A stretch of 64,000 nt of DNA. Origin: Brachynemurus nebulosus (taxonomy: Eukaryota; Arthropoda; Insecta; Neuroptera; Myrmeleontidae). The stretch covers positions 11,945,501 to 12,009,500 of the forward strand of contig JAPWDM010000014.1 of the NCBI GenBank assembly GCA_035578155.1. The letters are read 5' to 3'. Positions 23,402 through 35,077 of the stretch are shown piece by piece. Under the pieces are notes generated by a model. That model saw only the letters and a program-made list of their open reading frames with translations. It was not told where the DNA came from and ran no database searches. The first letter of the stretch is position 1; the number at the start of each line of letters is the position of its first letter. The position numbers and the translations under genes are program-made.

Positions 23402-24627
23402 CACTGAAAAAAGTACCTAGTTCGGGTTACTATGTTACATAGTAGTTTGGTCGCAGCTATAATATGTAGAACGATTTACCATGGAAAATAGTAAAATTTC
23501 ATATGTACATAGATTTAGGAACTATGTAGCATGGTTCAATCAAAATATCAAATATTATGAGTATCTCAACTAGTGAGCATAGTACTCATAACATGTTTAC
23601 ATAATTGTATCCGCTATAAATTATTTTGTATCCGCAAATTAACTTTATAATTATGATAGATTTTACTATTTTTTATAGTCCCAATATCTATGTAATATAG
23701 CACTGATTTATTTAAAATATAGAATAAGCAACCAGACTACATAGCAATATTCACTCTGTAACACGATGACGGTTACTATACAACATAGAACCCCATCCAT
23801 TAACATAGGTGCAAGATCCATGTTCCATGGTTGTGATTACCATGCTACATAGTATATGGAACTTTAACGAATAAGAAACATTCACTAATCAGCAATAGTG
23901 CTACAAGGGTACATTTCCTACATTTTTATGTCATCGAAGGATGACATATTAATATCGTTGTGTGATCATAGTGGGGGAAACATTATTATAGAGTTGTATA
24001 TCCATATTGAATAATTATAGAGTTGTACATCCATATTGAATAAACGCAAGAGGGCTGTAGAGTTAACAACTATAGAGTTAACAAAAAATCATAAATTAAC
24101 ACTTTCACTGAGGTGACATTACTTAGTGCGTGTCAAAAACACGCACTTAACGAATTTTTCCTAACTTTTTATCAATCCATGTAACATGTATGTAACAAAA
24201 AATTTTATAAAATTTTGTAAAATTCTGTTAAATTTTGTATTATAAAATTTCTACATGCGAAAACGCCAAATTATGAAAGTACAATCTATAACATTATCAT
24301 TAGCGCTACTATTTTATTGGGTAATACTCCATATTTTATAGTGATGTGTACAATTTAAACATAGGTATGAGTACTATGTATATTTATGAACATAGTAGCC
24401 TGTACTATGTCACATGGAACTCGTTACTACATTAAATAAAAGTATGTACTACATTATATAGTAGTTGGAAATATACTAGTATAGTCCCGATTACTTTTGA
24501 ACATAGGAATGTGAACCAAATTTTTCAAACGAATTTTATCGTCATACGTCATGTTATCTGAATACCATGTTACATAGTAACCAGTACTATGTTGTATAGA
24601 AGCCACATCTATTCATTTTTTTCAGTG
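23402..24627. mobile_element. CACTG-ended element packed with ACTATGT/ACATAGT
   Basis: The termini are CACTGAAAAAAGT at the left and TTTTTTCAGTG at the right. Directly inside, GGTTACTATGTTACATAGTA is met again, inverted, at 24571-24590 (CCATGTTACATAGTAACC). Between them ACTATGT, ACATAGT and close variants recur more than a dozen times in both orientations (for example 23430, 23521, 23690, 23772, 23850, 24370, 24400, 24455, 24570). A central hairpin AGTGCGTGT...ACACGCACT lies at 24127-24149. CACTG ends suggest the CACTA/CMC group or a mariner-type MITE. No clear target duplication and no coding. Confidence 0.6.
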
Positions 24628-25587
24628 GAGGTTAATTATAATACCTCGTTACGTTTCGTAGACAAATACTATTCAAATTCAAATAACTTTTCGTTTTCAA
24701 AAACACAAAAAATTTCAATTGCAAACGTATTGCAAACGTAATTCAATTCATAAAAATGTGCTCCAAAATGGCAGCTTCCAATATTCGTAGAATTCAATAA
24801 CTTATTTTCGCAAAAAAATCTTAAACATCGTCGCTTATAACTTTTATCAATATTACTTTTCTTATATAACTTCTGCATAGGATAAATAAATACACTTCAA
24901 ATTTTATCATCAAACAATATATCTTCAATTTTTATTCATATTCCAATCTCATATTTTACAATACCAACATGGCGTGTCTCACAAAATACAACTTTTTATA
25001 AATTTTATCACTTATTACATTTCAAAATACTTTCCTTTTAACATTTATTCACTTTTAACATTTCATTTTACTTTTACATATATTTTCCCTTAATATTTAT
25101 TTATTTAAAATTATTTTTATAATTTTTTATATTCCTTAACAAAATATGCGTCTACATACTTGAGCCGTGAAAATAAATCTAATCTAAGTTTGATACAAAC
25201 TAGCGTTACTTGCAAACTTTCTTTCAAACAGAATACTAAAAAAGCTTAACATGATTGGCTGAATCTATTTAGCGTCTTTTTAGCTGATTTCTATTGGCTA
25301 ATATTTCCGTGTCACTTTAAAACATACATGCGCGTTATTTCGCTTCACTAAACTGTTCCCTGAATACTATATAATAACTATATGTATTTCCGAGAAAGGA
25401 ATATAATATTGATAAAATTGTTAATATGTTTGTAACTAACTCAAAATTCATGTCCTCCTTTATGAATATGTGTGTGATCCCATAATAGAGAGATCATGTA
25501 TATCTACTTATAATAAAAGAGATATCATTTTCGGTCGAGTAAACCAACTTCTATACTAAATAATGATCCCTATATGCCAAATGGTGT
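24628..25587. other. Non-coding stretch
   Basis: No gene or clear element; very AT-rich from 24890 to 25140. Confidence 0.5.
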
Positions 25588-25850
25588 TATAAAGTATCGA
25601 TATTTACCTGAATTACGTGGTTAGCCAAGTGGTTGAGAAACGACATGTCATATTACATTACCTAATATATTATTCCAGATACTGGCAAAAATGACTCCGG
25701 AGTACAGGAATTCTGTTTACATTTAAATAATTGCTTTTAAACATTTCTCTAATGCTCAAAAAAGTGTCAATGTTTATCTGCATTACATAGTCGGCCAAGT
25801 GGTCGGAAGACGACATTTCATATTACACGACCTAATGTTTAATTATTAAT
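25588..25850 (+). repeat. ~170-bp satellite, plus orientation, about 1.5 units
   Basis: GCCAAGTGG recurs at about 25622 and 25794 (172 bp apart). The segments CATATTACACGACCTAAT, GCTTTTAAACATTTCTCTAA and GGTCGGAAGACGACATTTCA match the units at 10019-11202 (inverted) and 61750-63242. Confidence 0.75.
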
Positions 25851-26181
25851 TAATAAATAATTTATTGTAAATAAATACAAGTATTAAGTAATGATTTAAT
25901 TGTGTTAATATATTTTGTGAAAAGCTTTTGAATATTAAAATTTGAAGATTCATTGTATGACTTTTAACTGTTATTATTGCTAAATAAACGTTTATCAAGT
26001 TCGAGAGCACCAACAAATATTTCGCCTAGAGCGCTAAATAACCTTGCGCCGATCCTGTATATAGGCCAGTACATAAGGTTGTTGGCCGATGCCATTTAGT
26101 ACTAAATCACTATTTTTTAAATAAACTTGTGCACCACTTTAATAAAACTAATCTAAATGATTAAAACATTTTTCGTTTTGT

Positions 26182-26290
26182 TTTCTGGCTACTGTTTGAA
26201 AATTGTTATATTGTCCACTATGAACCTCTTCGAAAAAAAGCGTCTGTATTCGACTTGCGCCCGTAAATTAGAGAAAAACATTTTTTGTGT
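26182..26290 (+). repeat. Dispersed repeat family A, copy 2
   Basis: TTCTGGCTACTGTTTGAAAA, TTGTTATATTGTCCACTATG, AACCTCTTCGAAAAAAAG, TTGCGCCCG and TAAATTAGAGAAAAACA follow the order of 12345-12480 read on the other strand. Confidence 0.65.
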
Positions 26291-27141
26291 AGGTATGGTA
26301 GAGCGGGGCTACTTGAGCATAGGTGTAAGTTGAGCAATCGAAATATCTCAGAAACTATACATCGCACGCTAATACATTAAATAGCGGTTAGAAGCGGGCA
26401 GGAGAGGGGAACTCATTACGCGGCTGCCAGTTGCAACCTGTCGATCGAGTGACGTATGCGCACGCTTTATTTATTTTACGTATAAAAATTAAAAAACTTT
26501 TGTTTGTGAATATCCCTTCTATATGAGGCAATTGTTATCTATGTTAAATCAAGTAAGTGTTAAACTTTTATAAATTTAGTATATTTTTGATATCTAGAAA
26601 GGGTTTGGTTCTAATTCAAACAGTTTTTTCATAACCTCACTTTTGTATCAAATTGCCTGAGTGGGGTAAGTTGAGTAATAGAACTTTTGTTTGCATTAAT
26701 TGTAACAGTGCAAATGATGATGAAGTTCTTAATATCTACTTAATGTTTCCCTTTTAATTTAAATTCTTTTTGATTAATTACTTAAATGTTAAGAAAATTA
26801 CTTTTTGTTTCACTATTATGTCACTAAAGCATTATAAATAAAAGATTGTCAAATAATCATTTTATGTCTGAAAAACATCTGAGGCATGCTTTGACTATAT
26901 TTCCTAATTGCTCAATTTACCCCGTACCATTGCTCAACTTATCTCACCTATGGGGTACGATGAGCATGTCAGACTTCCTTCACTTAAACAGCTGCATCTC
27001 CTAAATGTGAATTGTTAGACTTTAGAAAAGGAAGAAATTACCTACACATCAGTATGCATAACAATAAATTTTGACTTGCGGTTGAGGAGCTATGACCGAT
27101 TAAGTGAAAAATTGCTCAACTAGCCCCGCACTACCCTACCC
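26291..27141. mobile_element. TIR element of GCGGGGCTACTTGAGCA type
   Basis: The left end is GGTAGAGCGGGGCTACTTGA and the right end, read inward, is GGTAGTGCGGGGCTAGTTGA. The motif is iterated: GAGTGGGGTAAGTTGAGTAA near 26660, TTGCTCAATTTACCCCGTAC near 26910 and TTGCTCAACTTATCTCACCT near 26932. It is non-coding (0.85 kb). The TIR core GGGGTAAGTTGAG is close to the GGGGTAAAGTGGC of the 41236 element. Confidence 0.7.
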
Positions 27142-27754
27142 TAGATGAAGTATAATACATTCAAAAATATTTTATATTAATTGTGTTATTCATTACAGGA
27201 AAATCATTTTTGCATAAAACCTTCTTTTCTGATATTTGAAAGTGACGTAACGCTCTAAAAAAAATAATCAAACTATGAATTGATAACGGAAATATCTAAC
27301 AACAAAACTATTTCTATAAGGTCAATGAATTTTGAATATGAATAAAATTTATATCAGTGGAGTTTTCAGGAGGAAATGTTATTGAAATTTGTGTTGAAAA
27401 ATAATCATTTAAAATTACATTCGTAACTTACTATTTCCGTCTTCGTTTTACCGTATCAGAAGTAAGAGAGATAATCAATACAAAATATATATTTTCTAAT
27501 CGTTGAAAATGTCGTTATCAGAAACATATGTGCACAAACGGCATTGGGTACCGATAGCGTTAACGTTGATATCATCGAAGTAGTAGTATTGTATTGACAA
27601 TAGTTTATAATCGAATTTCTATACTCTTATAGTGAACAGATGTAGGATACCTACATAATATATTGATGGAGTAACACTGAATGTAAAAATTTTTATTCAG
27701 TGTTTTGATTTAACGCTTCACATCATATAGCATAAAATAGATACCACTTTAGAG
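27142..27754. other. Non-coding stretch
   Basis: No gene or repeat recognised. Confidence 0.5.
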
Positions 27755-27756
27755 TA

Positions 27757-28578
27757 GGGGAGAGACGGGTAAAATAGAAATTCCGTTATTATTTTACCTC
27801 ACATTGAATAAACTGTATCGTTGCTGTTATTAAAAAAAAAAAAACTTCAGTTAATTCGAAATAGATGATCTAAAAACTTTTTACAGTTCACGGTAATTAA
27901 TTATAGAATAGTATATTTAAATATAAATTATATTGATTGGTCTATGGTCCAGTCGGTAAAAGCGCGTTATATATTTAATAACACAGATGTTGCAAGCTGA
28001 AACGATATATTTATTTTAGTTATTGTAAAGTACTTTTTCGGTTGTGATAACTAGAAATTTTTTTCAATGTATCACTTGATAATTGTGTCTCTTTTTATGT
28101 GCGATAAGAATTCATAGGAAAATTCCAAGATTTTTCAAAAATTGTGTAAACAACTTTGGCAGTTTTTGTTCAGTTGCAACTTGAAATTTGAAATAAATTT
28201 TCATCTTCTTTTAAAAGTTGTGCAAAAAAAAAGTATTTCATTAATATTAAAAATTATTTTTATGCTAAAATAATCAGTTTTTTTTAAAAATAAGTTTTGC
28301 TTTTAATATTTTTAAAACCACACATTTATTTTTTTTAAATTAAAATTTGTGCTTGATGTCTTTGCAATGAATGAGTGGAATCAAAAAATGTCCTTTTTGG
28401 ACAAAACGGAAGCCACAAACTGAACGTAAGATAGAAACATTTCCACCAATATAGATACAGTGCAATATATTTTGATTAAAAAATAATCAAATTTTAAATT
28501 TAATTCAAAAATTTTTACCAAAATATAATTTACTGCTTCCATGCTTGTAAAACGTTTCTAATTTTCCCGTGTGTCCCC
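27757..28578. mobile_element. TA-flanked TIR element, GGGGAGAGACGGGTAAAATAG ends
   Basis: The left end GGGGAGAGACGGGTAAAATA and the right end (inward) GGGGACACACGGGAAAATTA are flanked by TA (27755-27756, 28579-28580). It is 822 bp, AT-rich and without coding. It belongs to the same architectural group as the elements at 7033, 26291 and 41236. Confidence 0.7.
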
Positions 28579-28856
28579 TATATTCTGTATATATCTAAAG
28601 CGGAAAAAGTAAGATTGCAGAAAAACTCGGTTTGTCATACACAGTATAGAAGCTCTTAGTAATATAAAATTTATCCAATAAAAGAATATCTTCGAAGAGT
28701 TATACTCTCAGTTTATCGTCGTGTTTTTCACTATCACATTTCATTTTATTGTATCCAAATAACGCTCAGTGATTAAAAAGAAAAAACTGTTTAATTTTTG
28801 TTTTCTATTAACGGATATTTCAGTGAAATGAAAATTCTAGAATTAATTAATAGTAT

Positions 28857-28977
28857 ATTGTGCAATAAGTGCGGAAAATTGTCGATTGCCCACGAAAGCG
28901 AAGTTAAGCGCACGAACGTAGTGAGTGCGCTCATTCGCTTGAGTGGAGCAATCGACAATCCCGCACAAGTTGCACAT
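28857..28977. repeat. CpG-rich hairpin MITE 1
   Basis: The arms TTGTGCAATAAGTGCGG...ATTGTCGATTGC and GCAATCGACAAT..CCGCACAAGTTGCACA are inverted copies. The core AAGCGCACGAACGTAGTGAGTGCGCT is unusually CpG-rich for this window. It overlaps a short open frame of no significance. Confidence 0.65.
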
Positions 28978-29159
28978 ACTATTTTTTATTACGAATTTCA
29001 CATACTTTTTTCTATTATTATCACTATTTTTGACATTTTCATTACTTTTTAAAATAATATTTTTAAGTGTTGGTCTTTTCTTCTGAATTAATTATCGCTT
29101 AAATTATTTTGTTGGTGGTTTCTATAGAAATAATTATGAAGTATTTATTAAATGAAAAA

Positions 29160-29330
29160 TTAAGAGGCGGCATTGCGTGTTTTGATTAAATTTTGCGTGT
29201 TTTATTGTCAATTTGCGTGTGGAAAGTTACTTTCCACACGCAAAAAAGTATGCGGGAAGAGTACAGTGGGCAAACAGCTATTTTGCGTACAGAAATGTGT
29301 GCGCCAAGTTAGTGCTTCTCCCGCATCAGT
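29160..29330. repeat. CpG-rich hairpin block 2
   Basis: It contains a 33-bp palindrome at 29212-29244 (half-site TTTGCGTGTGGAAAGT, one-base centre), TTGCGTGTTTT repeats to its left (29173, 29193), and an outer inverted pair ATGCGGGAAGAG / CTTCTCCCGCAT (29250-29321). The 67-codon frame across it is not convincing. Confidence 0.55.
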
Positions 29331-29748
29331 AATAAAAAAATATAAATCTAATGTTTTGATAGAAATTTTTTTTTAACCATATTATGATATTCTAATAAAA
29401 AATTATAATTTTTTTGCTGAGAAGCCCTTGTGTTATTAACACTTTCAGTCCCATGGCTTCGGCACCCGAAACCAAACAAAACATCCTCAGAAACCGACCG
29501 CGATCAATATTAGAATAATAAATAAAACACTTAAAAATATTTATAAAAAAGATTTATATTATTCTAATAAAAATAATTTTATCTACGACTACCATGAAAT
29601 TGCTTGTTTATTGTACAAAATACTATCTAAGTAACCTAGGTTTTACATGCACTCATATATCCAGTTGTACAAAAAATGGGCTTTTACACGCATGTATGCT
29701 AAAAATAAGAACGCCTACTACACTTTTATTAATTCTTATAATTATTAT

Positions 29749-29870
<122 letters not shown>

Positions 29871-30054
29871 CATAGTGATATACGTGATACATATTATGTT
29901 AGAATCTGTACAAAAATTTTACCTAGCAACTGATTGTTTACGTTTGTTTTTAATAAATTTCAAATACTACGTCATAATTTTAATGTATTGATATTTGGAG
30001 ATTTATACCAAATTTTTGTCGTTTATTGTGAATTTCATGTTAGTCGTAGATAAA

Positions 30055-30191
30055 GTATAGTACGTAACTCGGTTGTATGACATATTACACACTCGCGCAA
30101 TTACGCACTCGCCGCTACGCGGCTCTTGTGTAACTTTTTCGCTCGTGTGTAATATGCCACTTACAACCTCAATCACGTAATATACTATATT
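30055..30191. repeat. CpG-rich hairpin MITE 3
   Basis: The arms TACGTAACTCGGTTGTATGA..CATATTACACACTCG and (inverted) TACGTGATTGAGGTTGTAAG..CATATTACACACGAG enclose GCACTCGCCGCTACGCGGCT. It sits at the right edge of the insertion in copy A of the TTAA-type element. Confidence 0.7.
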
Positions 30192-30518
30192 ATGTACTAC
30201 GTACCGGACACTTTTCATTTTTTGTACATATCGTACATATAAATATATTAATATTAATATGTTTTATCATCAAAATATCGAGGCTTCAACTTTTATTTAC
30301 AATAATATTTTTATCCACATATGTATGTATGTGTGTGTGTTGTATCCTTGTATGTACCTTTATGTGTGTTACTCATCTTTTAACCTGGATAACACATACA
30401 TGTTGAATCATTTAGTGTTTTGTGGAAAAATTTTATGTACTTGTTTACAGAAAATTTGCTTAAAAATATTGTCGGCTTCCGGGGAAGTTTACTGTGAAAG
30501 TGCTCGGACCTCATAGTG

Positions 30519-33117
30519 TAAAAATTGTGAAATTAATTGACTGCAAATCAAAAATAACTTTGTTTTCACACTTCAATAGAAAAAATTAAGAAATAATTTT
30601 AATGTTAATTTTTTGAATTTTTGAAATTTTCGAAGACCGAATAATAGTCACAACGACGTCATCAGAGTGTTAAACACGTGGCAAAATAGAAACTTGGTGG
30701 GCCTGTCTAGAAATTAAGATACGATGACTCAATGAACATTTGTGGGGGAAAAGAAAATAACTATGAAAAAATATTTTCAGAAAAATTGAAATAAACATTC
30801 TTTATATATTTTTACTTTGTTCTCTATACCAACCTTTAGGGATAAAATGGTAATAATTTTAATTTAGATATTGCTGGAAGGCAATTTTTTAATTTTTTTC
30901 TACTGTCAAAATGTTGAGTTTTTTTAAAAAAAAGAAAAATAAATACTAAATATATTGTATAAATTCTCAAAGTAGTTTTAAGGTGAATAACTTATTCGCT
31001 AAGTTAAAGCAAAAATAAATAAATAATTTTTATTTTTAAAAACATATTTTATATCATTTTATTTATCTTTATTTATCATTTTTCGTATAAATACGTACTT
31101 ATATATTTAAATGAAATTTTGAATGAAGCAGGTTATTTTATTTTAAATATTATAATTTTTAATTTTTGTTTCAAAAAAAAAAAAGAAAAAAATTGTTTAA
31201 TATTCCTAGTGGTGGATTCGTTGACCCGTAATTCAAATTAAATAATAATTTAAATTTTTGCACACCAGTGGTTTCATGTCTATACGTATTAAATATATAG
31301 GTGAAAGTCAGTGCTGTAGGTTTCTCTCTTTTCCTTTAAACATCTGTAGTATGCTTTAAATATTATATCAAGGGTGTAAATATAATTAATAAAAGTTAAT
31401 CCCAATGAATCCAAGTATTTAAATTAAAATCAGTTTAGGTATACATAATTATTACATTCATAGTGATTGCATTCATAGTGTTCAATTAGTTATATAAAAA
31501 ACTAAAATCCATAATAATTATGGCGAAATATTTAGTTTTAAGAAATGTTGAGGGATGTAAACATTCCGCTAAAAGTTATTGTTGATATGTGGGTAGTATC
31601 AACCTTATAGAAGCTGCCATAAATCTCGCTTGTATTTACCGAACATCCTATAGATAAGTTGCGTACTTTTAACATTCGACTGTTGTGCCGCCTATCGGAA
31701 AAATAAATCAACACTGGCGTTCGCTATTAAATTAAATACATATGGAATTTTCTAAAAAAATTTTATTAAATGAATAAAAATGACAATTATCATTTATTGT
31801 GATTTTCAGTTCATTAAAATCAATTTTCTCTACTTTAAATCAATATCCAAATGTTAAATTTATAACTCATTTTTAAACAATTTAGTTAAATTGAACCTTA
31901 TTGACAGATTCATTTGTAAAAATATCAATCTGCTAATTACTTGAATTTTAAAATATAAAACAAAATTCTTTATTATTGACAAAAATTAAAGATTTGTATA
32001 ATTATTTCATTCATTTATAATATATGTAATTTGAAATTTGAATGCAATTTTTTACTTTTCTTTCTTAGTAATTATAATAAATAGGACTGAAATTCATATA
32101 TGAGATATCTAAGAAAGTAAAATTTACGACAATTATGCTATAATCAAACGATTTTAAAAGAACGAGTATTTTGCCACAAATTGTAATATTAATAATCACC
32201 TATTTTGTTACAACTGAGGTAAATAAATAGCTATTGTAGAAAAAAATCCTTTTCAACAAAAATATCTAAGTGAAAAAATTCATCCTCATTCGTAGACTGA
32301 AATAAAATAAACAGGAATAAAGTTGTTTTTAGTACAATAAAAATTCTGAAATTATTATTCATTTTAAGTGTCATAGAAGATATCTTATTCTTTTTTGGCC
32401 TTTCAAATACATTTTGATTAATTTTATATTAGCATTTATGAATGTCAAACGATAGTTTTGAAAAATATGCCACTAGAGCGCACTACTTGAGCTAGGCAGT
32501 TTGTCTATATATTTAGGCACCAATATATAGAAGGCTATGAGTTCTGTTTAACTAATTAGGTTTCCTTATATCGAAAATAAAAATTTATAAGTAAAGAGTA
32601 ATGTTTATATTTCAATGATTGGGAACCCCTGAACTTTAGACCAGGGGTTCTCAAAGTGCGATCTTCAGTTAGCAAATTTATGAAACTGAAAATTACTGTT
32701 ATAAAACACAGTGTGTTGATCGAAACAGCGGAATTTAACTACAAAAAGTCATTTTTTCTATTAGCGTTCTAATTTAGATAAATTTCTTTGCCCGGAAAAT
32801 ATTAAGGCTTTTAGAATTTGGCTCGCTGTTACAAAATTTTTGGAATCCCTGTTCTGCATTATTTTCAACATTCAGAACGTTCTTTTATAGTTAGAATTTT
32901 TTTTGTCATTTCTGAATTCGTCGCATCAAAAACTATCTATACGAAACAAGCATTGTTTTAGGCAATATTCTACAATATTTTTACTCTTAAATATAACTAA
33001 ATGTCCAAAAATAAAATTATGGAAGAAAAAATGGAGAGTTCTCATAGAGAAATGGAACACCTGGAATACTTAAAATTTTAGGGAATCGATAAGATTATTT
33101 TTATATTGTATAAATTT
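30519..33117. other. 2.6-kb non-coding stretch
   Basis: No gene, no TIR pair and no tandem array that I can support. It is extremely AT-rich between 30770 and 32360. Near 32612-32655 two hAT-like termini point at each other (GGGAACCCCTG, CAGGGGTTCTC) but no complete element could be drawn. Confidence 0.5.
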
Positions 33118-34304
33118 AAAGTTACGCCTATCCCCCCGCCCCCCTTCCCTATTCCATTAGATTACTTTGAAAATGTTGTTACCTGATTATGAACTGATAT
33201 TTTCATTTTAACTGCCGGAAACTGACGAAAATATTTTTATAACACAATAAAAAAAAATTGCCTATATTATGTTACGTACATACTTAATTTGATAATTTTT
33301 TTTTAATAAATTAGTGTATTGACATGTTTAACAAAAAAACATTATACAATTACCCCATCATGTTTTTTTGCCATGCTTTTTTTGTTATTAGTTTCGGTAC
33401 ATATATATGATTCCGAAAAGAAAAATTTTAATTAATCATACTTGTCAATATTTTGACAGTTCATTAAGCTTGAAGAGTAAACCTAGAATGGTATGGGAGC
33501 TGTTGGGGGTAGACAGGAGATAGCAGAATACTCTACAGGATGCTTCTTGTTACTATCGACGTATAGATGAGGGTATTGTATCTTAGAACATACATATTTT
33601 TGTGGATTCGGTGTTTTAAAATTCCTAAAAAGAATATTTAAAATCCGCTGTCTGATTGGTTATAAAAGGTATAACTAAAATATTTTGACTCACTATAGGG
33701 CAAGGGTTGCCAAGGGTTGCCAAAGTATTTGGTGGGTATAAAAACCATTTAAAATGAGGAAGGACATAAAGGAAAATTAACATACGTTTGTTTACTTTGT
33801 AAAAATAAATTTTTTCTACTCCTACTATTAAAAGTAACATTTTGTGCACGGCTAACTATATGTAAAAATTAACAATTGCCCACACTATGCGGAAATAGCA
33901 GTGGGAAATTATTTCGCACTGCTTAATATAATATAAAAGTTGGCTATGTCTGGTTTAATGTATAATGTCATATGTAATTCTAAAAATATACATAATTATG
34001 TATGCTGATTATTTATTATTGTTTCCATAGTTTCAAAGCATGCTTTGGTAAAAATTTGAACATCTTACCACTGACATTATAAATTTAAAAAATTTTTACT
34101 ACTTATTTAAATTTTATTTTAATTATTTACGTTAAATTTTACGAAAAAAAATGTGCTCGTAGAAAAAGTATAGTGTAAAATACGTGGAAAAAGCTTATTT
34201 CTCACTTATTGTACAACATACTATTTCCCTTTTTTTCAAACTGGTACTATCTAACGATAAATCAATATTTTTTAATAACCTTGTGTATCGTCTTAATAGA
34301 ACTA
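33118..34304. other. Mostly non-coding; GGCGTAACT-type solo end at the left
   Basis: GTTACGCCTATCCCCC at 33119-33134 looks like the end of the family at 22062 and 34866, but no partner end was seen. A short tandem CAAGGGTTGC x2 lies at 33701-33720. The rest is unremarkable. Confidence 0.4.
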
Positions 34305-34642
34305 CAGTAGACTCTCGCTAATTCAAACCTGCGATAATTCGAAACTCTCTATAATTCAAAGGTATCACGAGTTCCCTAGAAAAAATCTTTATATTTCGAA
34401 CTAAAACAACACATTTTTATACACTTGGTAATTCGAATGAAAAAATCATTGCTACGCAACAAAACGACGCGTTAATTCGAACTCATCGGCGTCAAACACT
34501 CGACAATTCAAAGTTGCAGAGAGTGAGAGACAGAAAGATTGTAAGTACATTTTGAGACAAGTTCAAGTTCATTCATCGCAAATGCATAAAAAATTAAAAT
34601 TGTTACCTGTGATAATTCGAACCTTCAAACGAGAGTCGACTG
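34305..34642. mobile_element. pogo/Tigger-like MITE, 338 bp
   Basis: CAGTAGACTCTCGCTAATTC at the left and CAGTCGACTCTCGTTTGAAG inward from the right, with TA on both sides (34303-34304, 34643-34644). CAGT.GACTCTCG..AATTCGAA ends and a TA duplication are typical of pogo-type Tc1/mariner elements. AATTCGAA or AATTCAAA recurs at least seven times inside. No transposase frame. Confidence 0.85.
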
Positions 34643-34674
34643 TAATATAATTAAATAATTTAAAAAAATTAATT

Positions 34675-34760
34675 TTTTGGCTACTATTTGAAAATTATTT
34701 TGATGTCCACCACAAAACTTTTTAGAAGAGAAAGGAAAATTTTTTCCTCTACCTCGGATC
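34675..34760 (+). repeat. Dispersed repeat family A, copy 3 (fragment)
   Basis: TTTTTGGCTACTATTTGAAA, ATTATTTTGATGTCCACCA and GAAGAGAAAGGAAAA match the first half of the 26182 copy. Confidence 0.5.
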
Positions 34761-34865
34761 ACGAATGTAAATACATTTCAAAATTAATTTCATTATTCGT
34801 TACGGATAAAAAAATTCTCAAATAAAATCTTGTTTTATTTTTGGTATTTCAAAGTGCGTAATCAA

Positions 34866-35077
34866 AGGCGTAACTACAATGTTACAGATGCAGCAGTCGT
34901 TTCAGAACACATGACAAAAAGCGGCGCAATAAGTGGAAAGAAGTCGGGCGCATCAGAGCCAAGACAACATTTACCTTTTACTCACCTCTTGTATTTTTTG
35001 GGAAAACTGAACTCTTCCTTCTAGGAGGACGCTTGGCTTAAGTCTCTTCGGGGCGTAAAATTTATAGTTACACCTTT
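34866..35077. mobile_element. AGGCGTAACTAYAA-type TIR element
   Basis: The left end is AGGCGTAACTACAATGTTA and the right end, read inward, is AGGTGTAACTATAAATTTTA. The body is GC-richer than its surroundings and open for 64 codons (…TDAAVVSEHMTKSGAISG…) on the plus strand. On the minus strand there is a donor-like GAGGTGAGT. Because these lie between TIRs, I read them as transposon interior and not as exons. Confidence 0.5.

Noticed and set aside
32605..32660. Two hAT ends facing each other (GGGAACCCCTG / CAGGGGTTCTC)
   Set aside because: No opposite ends or 8-bp duplications were found for either, and an 11-bp inverted pair can arise by chance.
34830..35050. Possible exon with a GAGGTGAGT donor on the minus strand
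   Set aside because: The segment lies between the inverted ends AGGCGTAACTACAA / AGGTGTAACTATAA and an in-frame stop precedes the putative exon; transposon interior is the simpler reading.
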